From positions 30,641,513-30,705,512 of the forward strand of contig CM043968.1 in assembly GCA_014529385.2 (NCBI GenBank): a stretch of 64,000 nt of DNA, in the 5' to 3' direction. Origin of the DNA: Adiantum capillus-veneris (Eukaryota > Streptophyta > Polypodiopsida > Polypodiales > Pteridaceae). The notes beneath the pieces are model-generated. The model was not told the origin of the DNA. It ran no database searches and saw only the letters and a list, made by a program, of their open reading frames with translations. The position numbers and the translations under genes are program-made. How positions within the stretch are numbered: position 1 is the first letter of the stretch; every line of letters starts with the position of its first letter. Positions 37,658 to 50,499 of this stretch are shown here, piece by piece.

Positions 37658-37853
37658 TGAAGGAGTACGAGCAGAAGTGCGACGCGAGAGAGAGAGAGTG
37701 CTAGAAGAAGAGCACGACAATATGGTGAACTCGCTCTACTATAATGTGTAGAGCATAGTGAGTTCTTATTAGGTTTTTACAAAAGAACATGTGTACATAC
37801 CTGGCGGCCCGCCCACTTACCTGGGCGACCACATTGGGCTTTATACCCCAACA
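37658..37853 (-). repeat. Copia-1 5' LTR
   Basis: 196 bp, near-identical to 32546-32737. Ends ACCCCAACA on the plus strand, followed by the AACAA duplication. Confidence 0.93.
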
Positions 37854-37858
37854 AACAA

Positions 37859-39323
37859 TGCTCGAGATCACAAGACTCTCCCACCCAAGAGCAAACCACT
37901 GATCAAGCAAAGAAGGTGAGCAAACAGTCAAGCTCACTAGCCTCTGCAATAGCCTCTCCTCACTCCTGCGAGAGTGAGTATAAGAACACCAAACTGTGTC
38001 CAAATTGACAAAACCTGTCAAAGTGAGAGTAAACACTCGATCACTATCAAAGTGGGAATATATCGACCACTGTACAAGATGGCATAACACTGTAACTTTT
38101 ATGGAGAGAAGACAGGGAAAACAAACAGAATTTCCTTTGCAAAATGAGTCAAAACGCAAACTGCAAGCCAAAAAACTGTAGATAACCGCCAAAGTGGGAG
38201 TCAAATCCCATTAAACCATCAGAGAGCAAACTGCGAATACACATAAACCATGGCGAGAAATCTTGGGAAAAATCCGACAGAGTTTTCCCTGGAAACTAAG
38301 TAAAAACTCAAAAAATCTCACCAAATACGCATGACAATAGACATTGTCTCAGTAGCAAAATCCACAAAATGGTCTACATGCAATGCCAAAATCCTGGCAA
38401 ACTGGCTCACTCCTGACTGAGTAGCTCCATGGACGTGTACCTATCCAAAAAACACTGCAAACCTGTAAACCTACTACTTGCGAGCTATGGCTAGCTCAAA
38501 CTGTATCCGCATAATGCATGCATAGCATGATGATGCATAGTATGAAACTTCACAAAACCGTGCTGAAAAAGCTCTCTGAAATGCCCCACACAGTCAAAGA
38601 ATGCGCATGAAACCGCATCTGGATGTGTAACGATCCAAAAGTCACATCCCAAAGTATCACTTGCATACGAAAAAATGAGGTGAATTCTCTCTCAAATAGC
38701 ACCACAGTGTGCCATACATAGCCAAAGATGCAAACCGCATCACTCTCTACAGTGTAGGAATCAAACGGTAAAACCTTGATATGTCGAGATTGTTGACAAG
38801 CTGCTGCAAAAAATTCAATGCTCAAAAATTCAAAATCCTGATATGACCAACACCTCTGGAACGTGCCAAAACCTTAGGGTAGACTCCTAGATCACATGTA
38901 TCCGAGTCCGAGTGTGAGAGATATGCCAAAAGCTTTCGTTTTCAGCTTAAAAACACAACATAAACTTGCTGATGTTGCACTTGCTATAATTTCAGAAAAT
39001 GGATATCACATCGCCTCTGGAATGTGCCAAAACCCCAACCTAAACTCCTGGATCGTATCCATCCGACTCGTGCGACGGAGATATGCAAAAAACACAGTTT
39101 CAGGAGCCAAAAACAGCATAAACGAGCTTCAACACTTCTTGTTTCTGCTCTTTCTCTGCAAAATTCAGCAATGGCTTGCTAGACAAGCTGTACACAACCT
39201 GAATATACATGTCTAAGCTGAGATCTGACACCATCGAGCCATATCCACCGCCGCCGAAGCCAAGCTTTGTCGCTTCCGTCTCGCCGGGAGGCTGTCGCGT
39301 GCGTCGCCAAAGCTCTGATACCA
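37859..39323 (-). other. Element B leader and primer-binding site
   Basis: Noncoding leader with the shared motif at 38113-38150 and 38263-38300, and duplicated TGCCAAAACC modules near 38860-39125, collinear with the element A leader. Primer site TGGTATCAGAGC is at 39312-39323. Confidence 0.72.
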
Positions 39324-39325
39324 AT

Positions 39326-39556
39326 TGTGAGTGCACGAATGCGGTGCGTGTGCGGAGAGTCAGAAGGGGGGAGAGAGAGAGAGTACACAGGATGTGGGTG
39401 GAGCTTCCAAATCTCACTGTATGAGCACAATGTGAGAATGAGTGAGAGCTCCTTATGCTTTGTATGTATAAAAAATAAGGAGATAAATGTGGGCGGTCGG
39501 ACACTGGCCGACGGACACGGAAAAAGCACGGTGAGGCACACTGCCTTTACCTAACA
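39326..39556 (-). repeat. Element B 5' LTR
   Basis: 231 bp, matching 31114-31368 apart from the GA tract and scattered changes. Adjacent duplication AATAG at 39557-39561. Confidence 0.88.
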
Positions 39557-40988
39557 AATAGTGCTTCCTCAAGGAGGGGAGTGTGGCTTGCAAGATGGGA
39601 ACGTTTTTTTTTCTGTTGGAAGACATCCAACTTCTATTGAGAATGCTAATGACTGAGAAAAATAGTTTGATGCTTGCCTCCTAGGCATAGAAAGCATGTC
39701 ATGGCTTCCTAGATCACCTCTATTATGTTTAGGATCATCAACATTCTTGCACAAATAGAGAGTGTAATAGGATCGAGTTCAAGCTACAAGCTTGTGATAG
39801 ATTGTAATGATGAGTGTCATTGCAAAAGGACAAAAGAGTCTCAAGGAAAATGCAGACTGGAAGGAGGATTGAAAGATCCATATAGATGATGGCATGCAAA
39901 AATATTTCACATGTGTGTATGTATACTTAATTCTTAAAAGACCCATCCACATGCTACCTCTAATTGGTCATTGTCAACTTAGAAGAGCCACACCACTAAA
40001 GACTCTCTCTTGGGATGTTATGGTAATTTTTTATTTGTTGATCATGCTAAGTATTTTTCATCATATATTACTGATGTTGCTAGGATCTTGTCTTTTACCC
40101 TTTGGTCTCACCAAGAAAGGAGTCGGTTCAAGATTTTGCAACATCAAGATATTTTTTAATTAAATATAACTCACTTCATTGACTATTGGAAGATTTTCTC
40201 AAATTACTTGCTTCAATCATAAAAAATTGACCAAACCCTGGCTCCCAATTGTAGGAGTTCCCCATGCTAATGCAAAGGAGGGTGCACCATAATTATTTCA
40301 ATAGGGGGGGATAGCACCACCTCCCCTTGCACACTTGTGTTTGTAGGTTATGAAGTCAATGGTTGGTGTAGAATGTGCACATAAGTGACTAGTTCTTAAT
40401 ACAATTAAAGAAACTAATACTAAGATTTATCCCTATCTCTTGCTTTTGGTTGTTTAAATTAGCAAGGAGAGTGATGTTGCAAGAGCGCTTCAAAAAGTAA
40501 AACTAGTGGCGTATGTGGGAGATGGTTTGCAATCTCGACCTATGTACTTTAGAATTATGACATTTTTTTCTCCTATTCTTCCCAAACTTTGAACCTTGCA
40601 TACATCCAGTATGCGATGTGAATGTTCATAACCTAACTAGTTTCTTCATAACTCTATTATAAATCGCTCATGTAGCCACTCAATGTAGAAGTTTCCTCAT
40701 AACGAAGATAATGCCTACACACACTTACACATGAAGCCTCTAATTCTTGATTTAGTACATTGTATTCACACTTCCTTATAGTTGATAAGCAAGCACATGC
40801 ACACACCAAGTTGGACATGAATGGCAAAGGCATATGGGGACAACGAGGTCTTGGTGCTCATTACCTTGTTGACAAAGCATTTACCATGCATTGGGTTATG
40901 TCAACCACCTTACCTTTCATTTAGTATATAATTATCCATTGCTACCACACACCTAACCAAGCAACCTTTACCCCTTTGCCTATTTGGG

Positions 40989-41165
40989 ATGCTTGTTTTT
41001 AAGCTGCAACCTACTTCACACATTGCATTGACAAGCTCTTGAAACTATACCTTGGAACTAGTACTATTTTCATCATGCTTGTTTTTAAGCTAAAACATAC
41101 TTCACACATTGCGTTGACTAGCTCTTGAAACTATACCTTAGAACTAGTACTATTTTCATCATGAT
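40989..41165. repeat. Two-copy tandem duplication, 88-bp unit
   Basis: ATGCTTGTTTTTAAGCT begins each unit (40990 and 41078), and both end ACTAGTACTATTTTCATC. The copies differ at about eight positions. Confidence 0.88.
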
Positions 41166-41324
41166 ATTGTCATGCGCCCCCCCTTAAGACTAAGTAACAC
41201 GGGGTCTTCAATGAAGCCTTGACCATGGGATCCACGATGGGGAACTACAAGCGGGAATCACTAGATGCACCACACCGTTCAATTTTTGAAAAATAAACGA
41301 GGACTAAGGTCACATGATGCGCGC

Positions 41325-41390
41325 GGGCATGGTGGTTATGCCATCAACCTTGCTAGTAGGAGGGCCCGGGTTCGAGACACATGGGTGCAA
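41325..41390 (+). repeat. tRNA-like sequence, possible SINE head
   Basis: TGGTGGTTATGCC resembles a pol III A box. CCCGGGTTCGAGACACATGG contains a good B box (GGTTCGAGAC) about 32 nt downstream. The acceptor and anticodon arms do not fold convincingly, so it is not a functional tRNA gene. Confidence 0.4.
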
Positions 41391-42362
41391 GGGGGGGGTG
41401 CATTTTTTTTGTGCCGCCCATCTGCCTCGAGATTCTTGCAAGGGGTCAACAATCGTCGATCCCACCGCCTGCAGCTCTTAAAGACTCTTGTGTTACTTAG
41501 GTTGGGTTCACAGTAGGCGCCAACAACACGTAGGTGAACCCAACAACCTATCAAATGCGCCCACGTGGGCATGCACGTTCACAGTAGGCGGCGGAAGTGC
41601 GCGCTGTTTGCTGCGAGTGCATGGAAGGGTTGCCCCTTTTGCTTCCAAAACTCCCCCCCCCCCCCCCCAGGGTACTTCCACCCTCCACGATGGACAGCTT
41701 GTCATCGAAATTTCTTAAAAAAGCCTTTAAAAAAAGTGACTACAAGGACTTTGAAGCCTTTCCAAAAATAATTAACACACCACCACCAACCCACATACAC
41801 ACAAAATAATTCCTTCCACTCTTTGTTCCCCCGTCACCCAATGTTCACACTAGATGGCGGAAGAAAACAGAGTCACTTTTCGTTCCACCCTCTATGTGAA
41901 CAATTGGGTGGCGGAAGTGTGCATTTTGCAACTCTACCACCCGGAGAGGCACCTTTTGGAGTGTTTCTTTCGCCTCCTCGATGTGAACCCAACCTTAGTC
42001 CCCCCCCCCCCCCCCCCCCCGGCGCCCCCCATTTTGACTCTTGAGCCCCCACTGAGGGTAGGCTAGGATCTCTCTATAACTTAATGGAAATTGTGAGGTG
42101 ACGAGGCTAGAAGGCTGGCCATTGACTAAGAGGTCTTAAGTTCAAGACTCGTCCGATAGCTCTTTGAGGTCTTCAGTGAAGGATTCACTTCTTGTCTTGC
42201 CTTTCTTATTGCACTTCAAAGTTCTAGAAAAAGCAGAGGCTGCAGGACGTAAGGATTGATCATAGCCAAAACCAATGCACTTGTTATTCTGATTATCGTT
42301 TGAACTCAGGAGCTACACCCCAGAGTCGAGGAGCGCATTGCACAGGACAGAAGTGTTAGGCT

Positions 42363-44930
42363 ATGGAGGAGGAATTCCAGTGGCCGTATTTCTTTCATTA
42401 TCCGCCTTACTTTACGTAAGATTAGAGCTTGATGTGCTTGCACCCACAACTCCAATCGGCACCTCACGATGATCTGGTTTGTGTATGCATGCATTCGAAT
42501 CATCAGCTTGCAGCCCGTAAAGGACACGAGGGACAAACAGATCCAGGTCTGGAAAGAGCTCATACTCAAGTACTGCAAACATTTCAAGGTCTTCATCCTC
42601 CACTTTGAAGATGATATCCCCTTGTTTTTCAACGCTTCCATTGACAGTATGTATGTTCCATCTTTTGGATATGGGTTTCCTTATATGCCTTGACTTTCAG
42701 CCATTGTCGGCTTTTGACAGGAAAGCTCACTTATGAGGCCCGACAGCTTTTTCTAGGTGCTCTTGTCTCGGAAGGTATTCATGCTGATATGTTCTGTGAA
42801 TAAAGATATAAAATGTGTGTGCTTATATGCCATTAGATGTGTGAATTCACATGATATCTATTGCGGGAAGTTAGACTCTTCCACATGAATAACTCAGGTA
42901 CTTCAGCATGTCATTGGATGTGCAAGTGCATGTGGAAAGTTAATTTCTTCCAAGATGGTTCAATTTCTTCCCCATTTTTTCTTGTCTATTTTGCACTCAG
43001 AAGGCTAAAGACAAATGGCTTGAAAAAACGCAATTCTTATGATCATAATTTCTGATGTCTTAGGTTTTGTTTTGTAGGTAGAGCTGAATGGCTGGATAAA
43101 GAACATCAAAAGTGTCTGATACTTTGGAGGAAGATTCAAAATTGGGCTGATATTATTCTTCAATTTGTAAGTTGCAGGCTCGCGTTGTTCAGAGATGGAG
43201 CTAGGACTAGAACATGCCTCTTAGAACTAAGTTTTTAACTGTATCATTGTTAGGCCTCAAAAAATGTAGATTGGTTGCTTAATGTTAGGCCATCTATTAT
43301 TTTGGAAGCCTGTTTTTGTTAGTATTGGACCTTGGTCAGGGTCGCATTTCCAACATTGGCAGCGGCCTTTTTGCACAGAACCATGATGACACAAGCCATA
43401 CTCCATAAACGAGCGTAGGGAGTGGACATCAGGCTCACCTCCCATCCATAGAGCCAATACGGGTTCACCCTCGAGTGTGGGAGCTTGCAGCCAACAGGCT
43501 AGCCTCTACCACTGGATTCCTTAACCGCCCTAACCATAGGGCCGTGTTCACAGTTGACCGGATATAGCTTAGGTGCCCATTGTGATGCCTGGGACATAAT
43601 ACTTCCCCCCTCATTTTTAATTGTTGTCCTCAACAATATCCTCGGTTATAAAACTGGAGAAATGACTCGTCAACAATCTTATGGGTGCTTCCACTAGATC
43701 AAAGACTCGGGGAAAGAAGCCTTTTGAGAATGCTTGACCCTTTGATCAAGAACCAATTTGGGTTCAAGTGGAATGTAACGAGTGGTATCCTCCAAAGGCA
43801 GGACTTCCTCCAGAGGAACCACGTGTTCATCCTGTCCCAACTGCTACTTCAAGCCGCCAACGTGTGAACACAGGGTGGACAATAATGTCGGAGGGTAGAT
43901 CCAGTTTGGAGGAGACATCATTTATCTTCTTGATAATTTGAAATGGCCCACAATATCGTGAAGATAATTTCGAGCATTCACTAGTACACCCATATCCTTC
44001 GATACCTAAAGGTACACCGATATCCCTGCGTGGAGATCACGAGGCTCTCGATGCTGGTTAGCATAAAAGGAAGCCCGATCTTGGGCGGTCTTGATGCTTC
44101 CCTGAGCGATCACGGTCATTTCTTGCATGTCGCGCAAGAAATCAGATGCGGATTATAATAGGCTTGGACACCCCAAGCTGAGGATACAACACACGTGAGA
44201 GAATTGAACAAAACTGAGAAAGAAATGACACGGCACGCCGAAGGTTCGTGCCCAAAGAGATTGGCCTCAAAGCATAGTCACAAGGGACGCGTCAGGGGAC
44301 GTCAGGGGACGGGGCTCAAATGGATTTTTAGTGTAAAAAAGAGGGCGGGACGGCAAGTGGGGATGGAAAAGAGGGGTCGGGAAGCGCAAAATGGGCGTCC
44401 CCTGTGACTATGCCTCAAAGAGTGGCCTCAAAGAGTGGCGTCCCTTGTGGTATTTTGTTATTATTAATGCTTCACAAAGTACAATGTCAAAGGGTCCTCT
44501 TCTCCCAAGCTAATCTGCTTGAGACTGAGGCCCTGATATAGGCCCTGAGCCTTCCAAAAGCAGTATACATGAAAAGCTTCAAATCTAAAAGCATCTTGGC
44601 CCAAAAGCTAGCGTTAGACGCTGCCAGCATGATTTGCGGAAATCTATACGGCTTGTCATGTCAGCAGCGTAAAACGCGGGCGTCAGGACTCAGTACAACT
44701 GCCACGTCATCAGCCTGCCACGTTTTTAAAAAAAATCCTTGTGTCCCTGAGGCGCTATCGAACAGGGTCCCATTGTCAAAGGTGGCAGTGGAAGATGCAA
44801 TGAAGACAAGAATTGGCTCGTGATCCAGTGGGTGCCTCTATTCCGATCTAGAACACCTGTAATGCCAAACACATGAACAAGGCACACCTGTGGAGAAGAG
44901 AGATTACTGAGGTAGAAAGAGACAGAACAT

Positions 44931-45017
<87 letters not shown>

Positions 45018-48000
45018 AAAAGGCTCTCTATGTTGATAATAATCAACTCATACAAGTGACCAAGGGTGGTTCAACATAGAACTGATATGCCCAATGGATA
45101 GACCCGAGGTACACACAACTGCAACTGCTACTGACGCTGCCAACTGCTTGTGCACACGAGACCACTGTCACGGTCTCATCATGGGCAGCCAACTCCAAAG
45201 TGCTCCTCCTCTTGATACCAGCTCAGATCTGGAGAGAGAGATCAACATCCCTCGAGACTAGCCACTATATGACTGCCCTCTAGAGGGCGAAACATCTCTC
45301 ACCACCTAGGCCTGCACCATCGGAAGGGTGCTCTGCATTTGATTGTGATCGCAGACACGAGGAGAGCACGCGGCTGGACTGCTGCCCACTGTCACTGCAC
45401 AAGGCAAAAATGCCAGGGCTGCCAGCCCTAAGGGCCTGCCGGCTGCACAAAAAACGCAAGTGAGGGGGCTGCCCAAAAAACGCAAGTGAGGGGGCTGCCT
45501 CAAGGGGCTGCCCAAGGGAGGGCGGCCCAACCTGGGACTGAACTGCATACCCAAAGGGGTGACACCCCCTTGCTCCCTATATAGGGAGAATATATGACTG
45601 CCTGACCCAACCCTCAGCCCCCCACGACCTGGTATAAATCCCATAAATGGGAAATTAGGGGGAAAAATAGGATGCTGGCCACTAGAGCCCTGGGAGGTGA
45701 CTCGACTATAAGGAGGCAAAAATTAAAATTCCCTATGGTAGAAGGAGCCTACATGGCTATGGAATTGAGCCAAAACCCGAGCTAAACATGGCTAAAGACA
45801 ACCTGACATGAGAAAACAACCTCACACTGGCCGGGCACAGCCACAAAACAGCCCTCACTCCCTAGCACCTGTCCCTGGGAGAAACGGGGACCGACTGGAC
45901 GAATCCAGAGAGATGATTGAACTCTAACACCTCCTGGAAAGGAAGTCGGACTAGGGAGCTGGAGTGAGCAATCTGCAACTACAAAGAGAGGGTTTCAATG
46001 ACGAGGATAGCTGCTAGAAACTCTAAGGTTGAATAGTACCTGCCAGTACACTATCCAACCGCTACGCCCGAAAGACATCCGGGAAGTATAATGCTGTCTG
46101 CTGAAAGTAAATCCAGTTTTATCAAGAATCTCCTCAAGCCAACCGACTCACAAGTCGAACAACCAGCATCTGCAGAAGGTATTGTTGTTGATCGCTCCAA
46201 GAGTATGCATCAAAATTGAGGGTAAAGGTTTAAATGATAAAAGACTGGTATTTGGATCATTTCCCAACTCTAAAGTACTCCACCCTCGAGGAAAGAGTGG
46301 GAAATCTACACCTCCGATCATATACCACCTGCCAGAAACTCCAAGTTGCTACGAAAGTCCAAAGAAAGGGACAATCGAGGCTACTAAGGAACTATATGTC
46401 TGATGACAAAGAATTGCACCAACCGTCATATACAACGATGAACTGCAACTTGTAGCTGTAGGAACTTCAACGAAACCGAGAAAGAAGCTGTAACTGATTT
46501 TCAGCTATCTGGAACACCACCCGAGAGAATATCACCCTACTCTCAGGGTGATTCGGGAACAAACATCCTACAAACACACATCAATACTGAGACTGCAGCT
46601 AACACGTCAAGATCAAGAGAAGATCCTGCTCCCATGCTCCCAAGCTCTGCAAGAGAAGAGCAAGGTGGTGTAGAAAGCCACCAACTAGACTGCCAATCTT
46701 GTCCGCTGCAGATGGAGCCACAAGAACGGTATGGAAGTAGTTTGCGCAAATTGACTCCCAAGCTGGCTCCATATCCCCCTCTAATGGGAGAACACCCGAA
46801 CCATGGATAACTGTCATAACTCTCCAATAGTCTCTGTCTGTGTAACCGGATCACCCAATGGAGGTGAATCCAAAAGGAAAATCTTTTACACGTGGAACTT
46901 GGAACCAAATCTGGGAGAATGAAGAAGATTGTCTCCCCACTATGAAGAATGCCGGTTAACTGTAACTAGTTCCTAGTCCAAGGAGGACCACTATCCGCTT
47001 GTATGAAAGATAACATGCCAGTCTAAGGATAAGGGAAATAGGTGTGTCCTAAAATGGTACAGTCTCCAGGGATCAATCTGGAAGACGAGGCATAAGAACT
47101 CTGCTTGGATGCACTGGGAAGAGCAACCGTCACACCAAAAATCCAAAAGACAAGGCAACCACCGAAATGGCTAAGGAAGAACATCCGCAAAGATACTATC
47201 TGCACTGTGGGCTCAAGCACACCATCCAAAGCCGCAAGAAATGGGCAAGGGAAACCAAAGACTGAAAGACACCGTGCATGCTACCCCGTTGAATGGAGCA
47301 CTGGTAGTTGATTGAAGATAATAACCTGGAAGCCCCCTCTGAAAGAGAAGTATCCTCAAAAGTACGCTCTGAGGTAACAACTGACTCAACCCACGTCAGA
47401 ACATAGCAAACATTGTCACTGAAAGCTCCAAAGCTAAAGCTGAGAACTCCCCCCAAGATGGGAAGTCCCCCTCTTGCTCAATCCTGGGAAAAGAGAATGA
47501 GTCTATGAGAACCACCAGAAAGAAATCTGAGACAAACCTGGAGTAAAACTGCTTCCTCTGTAATTGAATAGCAAGACTTGAATCTCATGGAACTTGAGAC
47601 TCAAGGAGAATCTCACCAGCGGTAAACTCGGACTGCTAAGAATAGGAAGATGTGAAAGGTCGTCACCTGAGGATCATGTTTGCCAAAGAAGCCATCGGGG
47701 TCCAATAAGAACCTAGCGATCAAGCAAAATTCCTTGAGATCAAACCAAATCTTCGCCACATCTTTGCATTTGCCGAGATCAAACCTGTAGGTACAATCCA
47801 ATACAATATGCCAAATTGCATACAGACTCAGAAGAGCACATATACTCCCACTGTTGTAACTTGGTTCCTTAAATCTTCATTAAAAACTGTCTTTGTACTT
47901 GTGCTGAAGAGAACATACCCACAACTGAACTGTGGAATCAATATCCAATACACAACATGACTCCAATACTCAAGCGGAGAGTAAAGGAACCGGCTCGGGA

Positions 48001-49816
48001 AACAAACCCGTGAAGAACGCTTGGGCTAATTCGTATCATGCCAAAAAACAGGGAAAGGACTGCAAGGGAAGAACTTTGCTGTACTAGCCAGCCGTGGCCA
48101 AATGTGCACACCTGAAAAAGGGCTGTCCTCAAGGTTGGAGCTCTCCAAAGGGATGTATGGAAGAAGCATCTGAATGTTGCTGATTGCGAGAGTAGGAACT
48201 AGACGTCCCCACAAACTGTCGACAAGAAGTGTAAACCTGTCATCCAAAAGATCTTGACAAATTTGCTTTTCGATCATCAAGAAAACCGCACGTAGAAGGT
48301 TGCAAACCTATCCCGAAACTAGTGCTGACAAGCTCACAAGAAGTCGTAAACTATCCCACAACTGGTACTGACAAGCTCACAAAAGGGCAAAGAAGCGACT
48401 CTGTAGGGGCACACTACCACGAGGGAAGGAGAGAACATGGAGATAGGAGAAGTCCGTACTCCTACAAAACCTCCTCGAATTGTTGTCATTGTTGGCTAAG
48501 GGTTTGGCACCACATGCTCCACCTCTAAACCTCATCTAAGGAAGTCGGATGATCAAACAAGAAATGGTTCTGGAGATAAAAAAGTATCCCCCTTTGCTTG
48601 TCAATGTCAACTCCAAGACATGCACTATAAACTGCACATGAACTGCTGCATACCGGATGAACAAGGTTAAACTGAAGACGGAACTGGAACTTCCATCCTT
48701 AGATGGACAATGGAAAATCAAAGAACATCCTTTACTTCAAGCGGGAAGAGATCCCCCTCTGTCATCTATAATCCACAATCTGGGGACTAAAGGGCAACCG
48801 AATCATCAACTTGCTACCCATTGGATAGGTAGCTCCGTTGGCAATTCTAAGAAATATGTGCATTTGCAAAAGGCAAAGCAAGTCTGCCGATACATCTCCT
48901 TGAAGAAGACACAGCCATAGAAACCTGCTCCAGAAGTGATGAAGAAGATCCTACAGTTGTCCAAACGCTTCTCTCCGAAGAAGATGGAAATGAGTAGCTC
49001 CCCCTCTGGATCGAACAACCGCATGCTTGCTCCCCTTGCCGGAAGGCACAATAACATGACTCCATCTGGGATAACCAAAGCAATCCAGCACTGCTTACCA
49101 ACTTTCAAGTCTTGCCGAGTGGCCTATTTTTAAAAGATCAGTTCCTACGAACTTATGGGTGTAAAGAGTTTTGCATCTCTCTGGATTCGTCCGGTCCGTC
49201 CTAGTTTCTCCCAGGGATAGGTGCTAGGGAGAGGGGGCTGTTTTGTGGCTGTGCCCGGCCAGTATGACGTCGTTTTCTGATGTCAGGTTGTCTTTAGCCA
49301 TGTTTAGCTCGGGTTTTGGCTCAGTTCCATAGCCATATAGGCTCCTTCTACCATAGGACATTTTTCCTCCTTATAGTCAAGTCACCTCCCAAGGCCCTAG
49401 TGGCCAGTAGCCTATTTTCCCCCCTGATTTCCCATTTATGGGATTTATACCAGTTCGTGGGGAGCTGAGGGCTGGTTCGAGTAGTCATATATTCTCCCTA
49501 TATAGGGAGCAGGGGGGTTCACCCTTTTGGGTATGCAGTTCAGTCCCACGTTAGGGTGCCCTCCCTAGGGCAGCCCCTTGAGACTGGCACCAAAGGTTAG
49601 GAGGGAGGCAGCCCAGCGTTTGTGGGCAGCCCCTTAGGGCTGGCAGTCCTGGTGTATTTTGCCTTGTGCAGTGGGCAGCAGTCCAGCCGCGTGCTCTCCT
49701 CATGTCTGCGATCACAGTCAGATGCATAGCACCCTTCCGATGGTGCAGGCCTAGGTGGTGAGAGATGTTTCGCCCTCTAGAGGGCAGCCATCCAGTGGCT
49801 AGTCTTGAGGGATTCT

Positions 49817-49859
<43 letters not shown>

Positions 49860-50316
49860 AGATTTGAGATGGTGTCAGGAGGAGCACTTTGGAGTTGGAT
49901 GCCCATGACGAGACCGTGACAGTGGTCTCGTGTGCAGGAGCAGTTGGCACTGTCAGGAGCAGTTGGAGTTTGTGTACCTCGGGTCTATCCATTGGCCATA
50001 TCAGCTCTATGCCGGACCACCCTTGGTCACTTGTATGAGTTGATTGTTATCAGCATGTAGAGCCTTTCCCAGATCTCTCTCTCTCTCTCTCTCTCTCTAG
50101 ATTTGAGATGGTGTCAGGACTCAGGAGGAGCACTTTGGAGTTGGATGCCCATGACGAGACCATGACAATGGTCTCGTCTGCACGAGCAGTTGGCACTGTC
50201 AGTAGCAGTCGGAGTTTTGTGTACCTCGGGTCTATCCATTGGGCATGCCAGCTCTATGCCGGACCACCCTTGGTCACTTGTATGAGTTGATTGTTATCAG
50301 CATGGAGAGCCTTTCC

Positions 50317-50361
<45 letters not shown>

Positions 50362-50448
50362 CTCAGATGTCCTGTCTCTTTCTACCTCAGTGATCTCTCT
50401 CTCTCTCTCTCCCCCATTCTCTGATGTCCGGTCTCTTTCTACCTCAGT

Positions 50449-50499
<51 letters not shown>

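Larger units (their letters stand above)
32541..37858 (-). mobile_element. Copia-1: complete Ty1/copia retrotransposon inserted in element B
   Basis: LTRs at 32546-32737 (192 bp, 3') and 37658-37853 (196 bp, 5') are flanked by AACAA (32541-32545 and 37854-37858). Primer site TGGTATCAGAGC lies at 37644-37655 and the polypurine tract AAGTGGGAGGT just inside the 3' LTR. The LTRs differ by one 4-bp GA indel and about five substitutions by hand count (about 2.6%), so it is younger than the host element. Gag-pol lies at 32795-36571 with two nonsense codons and one deletion. Confidence 0.94.
31109..39561 (-). mobile_element. Element B: non-autonomous copia-type LTR retrotransposon, split by copia-1
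   Basis: LTRs lie at 31114-31368 (3') and 39326-39556 (5'), bordered by AATAG (31109-31113 and 39557-39561). Removing copia-1 and its duplicated 5 bp leaves about 3.1 kb. The element has the same plan as element A: met-tRNA primer site 2 nt inside the 5' LTR, a long noncoding leader, one zinc knuckle/protease-like frame, then polypurine tract and LTR. Its LTR sequence differs clearly from element A, whereas leader modules and protein are related. LTR divergence by hand is about 7% outside the GA run. Confidence 0.88.
39562..42362. other. Intergenic upstream of VPS25; no gene seen
   Basis: AT-rich to 41160, then GC-richer. It holds a tandem duplication (40989-41165), a tRNA-like SINE candidate (41325-41390), a 16-nt and a 21-nt poly-C run (41653-41668 and 42000-42020), and inverted GTTGGGTTCAC / GTGAACCCAAC words (41503-41550). 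Another tRNA-like stretch is near 42105-42155 (TTAAGTTCAAGACTCG). Confidence 0.5.

Noticed and set aside
41503-41550. Short inverted pair GTTGGGTTCAC / GTGAACCCAAC as a transposon
   Set aside because: Only about 11 bp with a very short loop and no target duplication; more likely a hairpin within a repeat.
42000-42020. Poly-C as an assembly gap filler
   Set aside because: Several runs of different length occur in repeat contexts, so they are probably real, though their exact length is uncertain.
45306-45719. 137-codon minus-strand frame in the left inverted arm
   Set aside because: Lies in GC-rich repeat DNA, and the inverse copy in the right arm does not preserve the frame.
46543-46908. 121-codon minus-strand frame in the inverted-repeat spacer
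   Set aside because: No recognisable motif, and overlapping frames of similar size exist on both strands.
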